Shown one piece after another: positions 59,294 through 64,000 of a DNA stretch of 64,000 nt. Below the pieces are notes generated by a model. The model saw only the letters and a program-made list of their open reading frames with translations. It did not search any database and was not told the DNA's origin. The translations under genes were made by a program, and so were the position numbers. The stretch comes from Chlorokybus atmophyticus (taxonomy: Eukaryota; Streptophyta; Chlorokybophyceae; Chlorokybales; Chlorokybaceae): positions 645,060 to 709,059 of the forward strand of contig RHPI01002503.1 in the NCBI GenBank assembly GCA_009103225.1. The letters are read 5' to 3'. Every line of letters starts with the position of its first letter. Within the stretch, counting starts at the first letter, position 1.

Positions 59294-60021
59294 TTACAGG
59301 TCCAATGAAGCAGCAAAGTACTCCGCTGGTGACAGCTGTGGAGGACCGCCATAAAAGTCAATCATGAATATGCTCGTTATGTTGAGGGCGTAAAACATGA
59401 AGTGGTGGTCAGCAGGCCAACCTGCAAACAGCAAGCGTCACACATGTAAGTCACGATGGAAATGGCTGCAACCAAAAGAGATGCACAACGTACCCTTCAT
59501 GGCCGGGTGACGAGAGAACAAAGCATCTCGTGCAAAGGCCACCTGGTCTTTATTTGTCAGCAGAACCATCTGCGAAGAACATGACCACGCCGGTTGAGCT
59601 CAGCATGTAATACTGCATGGCCATCCACAACATACTGCATGCAACACTTGCAGCTGACTATGCATACGCGCATCGTGCGCACCTGACCGGAGAGCGTGAG
59701 CTTTGCACATGGTGGCTCTTCTGGATCCATTGATCCGCAGCTTCCCAAAGGCACTTCACTGATTGTTAACGAACACCGAGCGTCCGAAGCCAAGTCGCGT
59801 GCTGACTCATCATACCTGTCCCAACCACCAGACAATGCAGTCAGGAGAGTGCAATGGCGGAGTCCAGTGTCTCTTCACAATACGCTTGCGCGCGCCGTAC
59901 ACATACGAGCGCAGCCAACCTTGTGAGGTAGAAGTATGGCGTCCCAGTTGCATTGCGCCATGGCCCGTCAACAAAGGACACTATGTTCCTGCATGGCAAG
60001 TGGTAGCTGCTTCACTTGCGC

Positions 60022-60069
<48 letters not shown>

Positions 60070-60786
60070 AGTGCCTGTGTGACTATGGTTGTGTTTGCGC
60101 GCTTTCAATACAGCACTGCCTGCACAATGCCATGCGCCCCTGCACTCATCCAGTTGCTTCATGGGCCAAGAAACTGCATGCAAGGTTGGGCTTTGAAGTT
60201 GCAATGCACTATAACAGGTATTGTAAGCACTGTGTACTTCGCCAACCTACCGAGGTACAAACGCTCACCCAAATGGAGCGCCGCCGGCATGCGCAGAGAT
60301 TGTACTGCCAACAACACAGCGCAGCAGGACAGTCAGCAATCGACAGGCGGAAGTCAGAGGCACTTCGAGCAGAGGACAAATCTAGATAAACCGCTAGCAG
60401 TCTTCCTGCAAGCTGCAGACTGATGCCATTTTGCATGCAGGAAATTATGTTGGACTGTGCACTTAGATGGGTGTCCATGCATTGGCTGCGACCAGAATGC
60501 ATAATTTGCACCACGCATGAACCAGAACGCATCTCATGGAAATCAACCTACTGCACGCATCGCATGTACTGCGCATGCCATAATGCTACCTTACCAGGCT
60601 TGCAAGGCTAAGCCAACCCTAGCAAGCAAGTACGAGCATCCTTGAAGAGAAGCGCATACCTGAGGGTGCCCCACGTGCTAAGGTGCGCAAGCCAGCGAGC
60701 CATCTTCGCCGCCTCAGCATGCGGCGGCCTGGGCGGCATGCCAGACTCACCTCCACCGCTGCTGCCCGGCTGCTTCAGCACGCCTT

Positions 60787-60824
<38 letters not shown>

Positions 60825-60952
60825 TTCCAATCATCCTCCAGCACCCTACTCGCAGCCGCAGGACCGACGCCCTGCACAAGCAACGGACCCAAGAAGAGGA
60901 CCACAGCCAACACCACCGGCATGCTCCTCTGTCCCCCGCCGCCCGCCGCCAT
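59294..60952 (-). CDS. CREG-like secreted protein, PNPOx-like fold (6 exons, 244 aa)
   Basis: Exons: 60952-60660, 60304-60269, 59988-59920, 59815-59683, 59569-59494, 59421-59294. All phases agree. The N-terminus has a signal-peptide-like helix (MPVVLAVVLFLGPLLVQG) and then a poly-Ala run from CAG/CTG repeats. CREG family blocks follow in order: AKMARWLAHLSTWGTLSTIS, GGAPFGNIVSFVDG, TGTPYFYLTR, DLASDARCSLTISE, DPEEPPCAKLTLSGQ, DALFSRHPAMKGWP, DHHFMFYALNITSIFMIDFYGG, here given in pieces. The closest pattern is the plant and animal CREG group (about 200-220 residues), which folds like pyridoxamine-phosphate oxidase but lacks that activity and is secretory or lysosomal. An upstream in-frame ATG at 61009 would place 19 extra residues before the signal peptide. 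It is head-to-head with APC11. Confidence 0.9.
60025..60067. repeat. (AG)n microsatellite in CREG-like intron 2
   Basis: A 43-base AG run. On the gene's strand it is a CT run 36-78 nt before the acceptor of exon 3 and so extends the polypyrimidine tract. Confidence 0.9.
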
Positions 60953-61177
60953 GGCCGCCCTCGCCGAGGTCACCGCTGTTGGCGCCAACACCGACAACTC
61001 AACAGCCATCTGTCAGCACGTAGCTGCTTTCAGAGCAGCGTTGTTTGCGTTTGCACAGCATCGACAGTCGGCGGCTGTATGGTCAGTGTTCAGAGACTAC
61101 ACAAGCATGTTGCAGTTGTCACTGACGTTGGCAGCGGCGGCAAAGGCAGTGGCGGCGGTGAAAGCGAGCACCATGCG
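60953..61177. promoter_or_regulatory. Likely shared promoter of the CREG-like gene and APC11
   Basis: Only 225 bp separate the two divergent start codons. No clear TATA box is seen. The assignment rests on gene arrangement alone. Confidence 0.5.
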
Positions 61178-61848
61178 ATGAAAGTGAACATTCTCAGGTA
61201 GGCTTCGCATGCTCCGCCGTGCAGTGGAGCCTCTCGCTATCATGTAAATTTGCCGTGCTCACCACGAATGACAGCCACGTGTGCTCATTACCAGCAACTG
61301 GGCTGAGGATGTGTTCTCAGTTCTTCGCAAACTGTTTCCTCGCTGCTGTCTCCTCTCTCATGTTGGTTTGGTCCTTCTGCTAGAAGCATTGCAAGCATTT
61401 TATGTCGGTGTTGCATGGCTTTCAGCCCTGACCATCGCAAATGCATGCTGCCAGCTGGCACGCAGTGGCAGCGTGGACTTGGGGAGCGCCGGACGACGCT
61501 TGCGGCATCTGCCGCATGCCCTTCAATGGCTGCTGCCCAGACTGCAAGATGCCCGGTGACGACTGCCCTCTAGGTGAAAATTGGATCTTTCATCGTCATT
61601 GCCATTATCAGCAGCAGAAGCTTTCATGTCCAAATCAGCGCTTGCCGTTTGCTTGTCGTTGCTCATGTGACAGCGTTTGTGGTTGTTGTCTTGGACTTGC
61701 ATCTGACACGAATGTATGTTGCGCAGTCTGGGGCATGTGCTCTCACGCCTTCCACATGCACTGCATCCTCAAGTGGGTCAGCAGCCAGACAGCGCAGCCG
61801 TTGTGCCCTATGTGCCGCCGCAAGTGGGATATCAGGACAGCTGACTAG
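61178..61848 (+). CDS. APC11: Anaphase-promoting complex subunit 11, RING-H2 (3 exons, 86 aa)
   Basis: Exons 61178-61197 (only 20 coding bases), 61455-61573 and 61727-61848. The product begins MKVNILSWHAVAAWTW and carries the APC11 RING-H2: CGICR, the inserted CCPDCKMPGDDCPL block, WGMCSHAFHMHCILKW, and CPMCRRKWDI near the end. APC11 is the catalytic RING subunit of the anaphase-promoting complex, the ubiquitin ligase that drives exit from mitosis. It binds the E2 enzyme and the APC2 cullin. Human APC11 has 84 residues. The tiny first exon is fixed by the family's MKVKI-type start and by phase. All zinc ligands are present. Confidence 0.95.
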
Positions 61849-61874
61849 CTGTTTGTAGTCCATTTCACTCAACC

Positions 61875-62579
61875 ATGATGACGTCCACTCTCTCCCTCAC
61901 CACCATATCATTGGCCAACTGGTGCACAAACCTTCCATCTCTCCCAAGAGAGCTGTTCAGAGTTTCAAAGCCAACATGCATGCGCTTGGCTCTTCAGCCA
62001 GCTATCCAAGTGCGCGCAAGCAGTGACGACAACAACAACAGCAGAAGGTTGGCACGACAGCAGCCATCTTTGAGACGAGTCACCTGTTACTCGCATCCGG
62101 ACTTCAGCACCTCAGTTCAGCGCAATGACGCCGCGAGCACGGGGCCGGGGGTCTCCCCGCAGGTTGATTACTCCCCCATGGAGGCCGTAATGCTGCAGCT
62201 TCAAGCGCTGATGAGCAATGACGAGCCTCGTGTTGACCACGGCCTCGAAGTCCTTTACAACTTCGCCGTGGCTGCCGAGAGCTCCTTCGGCGGGAATGGC
62301 ATGTCTCGCTACTTTGGGTTCACCACAGATCTGTACCACTTTGGTCACTTTGCGCTGAAGTTCCGCACGCGCTACAAGCGGCTGCTGCAGCTGCGCTTGT
62401 TTGAGATTGTTGAATGCTCGGCTGTTCGCATTGATGAAGATGGTACGCAATGTGCGGTCACCGTGGAGATGTATACGCTTGATCAGGCAGATCCAGAGCG
62501 CTTTATTTTTGCTATGCTGCAGGGCCGAGAAGGCAGCAAGGCCGGCTGCTGGCTGGTTGAAAGCTTACTCCCAAGCTGA
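61875..62579 (+). CDS. DUF4864-type protein with plastid-like leader (intronless, 234 aa)
   Basis: A single exon from ATG at 61875. Residues 1-80 are rich in Ser, Thr, Arg and Leu with almost no acidic residues until a VRASSDD sequence, as in chloroplast transit peptides. Residues about 95-230 match the plant DUF4864 pattern: SPMEAVMLQLQALMSNDEP, DHGLEVLYNFA, a YFGFTTDLYHFG block, and a C-terminal GCWLVESLL. The molecular function of the family is not known to me. The start codon lies 26 nt behind the APC11 stop on the same strand, too close for a normal separate promoter and polyadenylation site. Confidence 0.8.
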   Translation: MMTSTLSLTTISLANWCTNLPSLPRELFRVSKPTCMRLALQPAIQVRASSDDNNNSRRLARQQPSLRRVTCYSHPDFSTSVQRNDAASTGPGVSPQVDYSPMEAVMLQLQALMSNDEPRVDHGLEVLYNFAVAAESSFGGNGMSRYFGFTTDLYHFGHFALKFRTRYKRLLQLRLFEIVECSAVRIDEDGTQCAVTVEMYTLDQADPERFIFAMLQGREGSKAGCWLVESLLPS

Positions 62580-63175
62580 TGCGGCATGGTGTCAGCCAGG
62601 TGTCAACCGCATTGTTGTCTTGGTGACTGCAACAGTTGCAACACTTGTCCTAAGCAGCATTGAAGTAGTTGTGTCCGGCTCTTGCGATGTGTGAGGCAGT
62701 CATACGTACTTATAGAGTGAACCATCGAGGTACACAAAGCGCTCATGCGTGCACATGTGCGCACACTATGCAGTCTCATGTGTTCATGCAAACACGGTTG
62801 CCTGTGCAAGCAAGTGCATTCTTTAGTCAACGTTATACACGGCTGTACAGCACAGACGAAGGGAGAGAGAGAGGGCGGTGTAAAGAGAGGGAGAGGGGTG
62901 GGAGACGGAGGAGGAGGGAGAGACGGAGGGGGAGAGGGGGAGGGGCGCATTCACACGCACCGCACTGCGCCCTAGCTACCGTTGCTAACGCTGCTGCTGT
63001 GATTGACACAGGTAATCACAAGTATATGCATGCATGTGTGTCACGGGGTACGGGCAGTAGTGAAGGTAGGTAGTAACTGGCTGAACAACCCAATGGTGAA
63101 TGTGAGAGTCATGGTGTAGTGTGCTGGTTGATTGCGTGATTGTGACACGCTCATGCATGCCACAGTCCCTGCATT
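62580..63175. other. Intergenic, with GA-rich low-complexity stretch
   Basis: No gene seen. Positions about 62860-62947 are a purine-rich run of GA and GGA repeats. Confidence 0.6.
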
Positions 63176-63400
63176 CTATATGTTGTACACCCATGTGTAG
63201 ACCTGCAAACATACGCACAAACAATCAACACACGCCTGGTGTCACTGGACAAGTGCAAAACAACTCACACTGAATGCCATGTCGTGCTCATAAAACGCGT
63301 GCAGCGTGTGGCTCTCGTGACCGAAGGCAACACCGTTGGCACCAAAGCCCTCGCCAAGCATCGCCCAGGCAAGGAAAGGCGGTGAATGAATACCCAATGG
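63176..63400 (-). CDS. Last two exons of an unidentified gene (partial)
   Basis: Exon 63400-63269 (44 open codons, containing FLAWAMLGEGFGANGVAFG and HTLHAFYEHDMAFS) lies between a good acceptor (TTGTCAG) and donor (GTGAGT), both phase 0. The next acceptor at 63203 leads to a short last exon (63202-63176, VYTWVYNI and stop). The composition looks coding and the phases fit, but I do not recognise the family and could not find the upstream exon with confidence between 63401 and 64000. Confidence 0.4.
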
Positions 63401-63418
63401 CTGACAACCCAACAATCA

Positions 63419-63500
63419 ACGCACGCACGCACGCACGCACGCGCGCGCGCGCGAACACACACACACACAAAGACACACACACATGCACACACACACATGC
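63419..63500. repeat. (CA)n / (GC)n compound microsatellite
   Basis: Runs of GCAC, GC and AC repeats. Reading frames across it are artefacts. Confidence 0.9.
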
Positions 63501-64000
63501 ATACACGCATACAACTGCGCGCACGTACACGCATACGCATCATCAACCACCGCCCCTGCTTCAGCTGTCACCCTCATCCTCGCTGCCCGCTTCCTTCCCA
63601 ATGCGGAGGCCGCACTTGATTACACAATCACCAGCCCTCGCGCATGCACTGGTAAGGTTGTTACGCAGCTGCTCAGGCTATCTATCATTGAAGTGTGTTG
63701 CGCCGCGTGCGATTATGCAACCAGCTACTAACCCAAGTCGCATACAACAATTATGCAATGGCATGTGCTGCTGCTGCTGCAACATCCCAGAAGCTACAAT
63801 GTGCAAACACACTGTGCACATCTGCCTCTGAAGCATGCAGAACGCAATCAGCTGGTCAACTCCTGCTTGCCATTGTGCTTATAATATCTCACAGCTACAA
63901 AGCATGCAGGTCCCAACTTTCACGAACTCAGCTATACAGGCTGTACATGCATCACGCTCAACTTATGGCCATGAGATTTTCAACTCCAGGCTCAGAACCC

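Overview
The window looks like nuclear DNA of a green alga (Viridiplantae). The host genes have many short introns with clean GT-AG (twice GC-AG) borders. They encode a plant-type CREG protein, a BAT2/MOS1-type protein, APC11, a TruA-type pseudouridine synthase, a TMEM42-like protein and a DUF4864-type protein with a plastid-like leader. The sequence alone does not decide between chlorophyte and streptophyte alga. DNA-methyltransferase capture by Ty3 elements is known from charophytes, which makes a streptophyte alga a reasonable guess and no more.

Positions 1-28230 are an array of three related, decayed Ty3/gypsy LTR retrotransposons, all on the minus strand. Copy 1 (1-7727) runs off the window start. 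Copy 2 (8150-17502) is the best preserved. Copy 3 (17503-28230) is bounded by two LTRs of about 610 bp. Copies 2 and 3 share the LTR at 17503-18117. The layout, read on the minus strand, is Gag with two CCHC knuckles, an Asn-rich tract and a long Gag C-terminal region, retropepsin, a C5-cytosine DNA methyltransferase domain, reverse transcriptase, RNase H, integrase and a GPY/F-like module. In copy 2 a PHD finger follows at the C-terminus. A retrotransposon carrying both a methylation writer and a chromatin reader is the most interesting system here. A 502-bp TRIM-like element with a CAGCA target duplication is nested in the gag of copy 3.

Positions 28231-31424 hold AT-rich intergenic DNA and a GC-rich promoter-like patch. 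The host genes are: a 13-exon BAT2/MOS1-like gene (31425-38316, +); a TruA-like pseudouridine synthase (44668-42310, -); a TMEM42-like membrane protein (45481-46345, +); a 9-exon gene for a 1488-residue protein of unknown family (53035-47194, -); a CREG-like gene (60952-59294, -), head-to-head with APC11 (61178-61848, +); and a DUF4864-type gene (61875-62579, +) starting only 26 nt after the APC11 stop. Two terminal exons of another gene lie at 63400-63176 (-).

A complete PIF/Harbinger DNA transposon (53289-58026) sits just upstream of the 1488-residue gene. It has about 37-bp terminal inverted repeats, a TTA target duplication, a DDE transposase (+) with one in-frame UGA, and a six-exon Myb/SANT-like partner gene (-).

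Three single N bases (4227, 5836, 39224) adjoin long C or G homopolymers or an exact 288-bp copy of an exon of the BAT2-like gene. They look like gap-closure artefacts. All gene models come from reading splice sites and frames by eye. No database search or alignment program was used.
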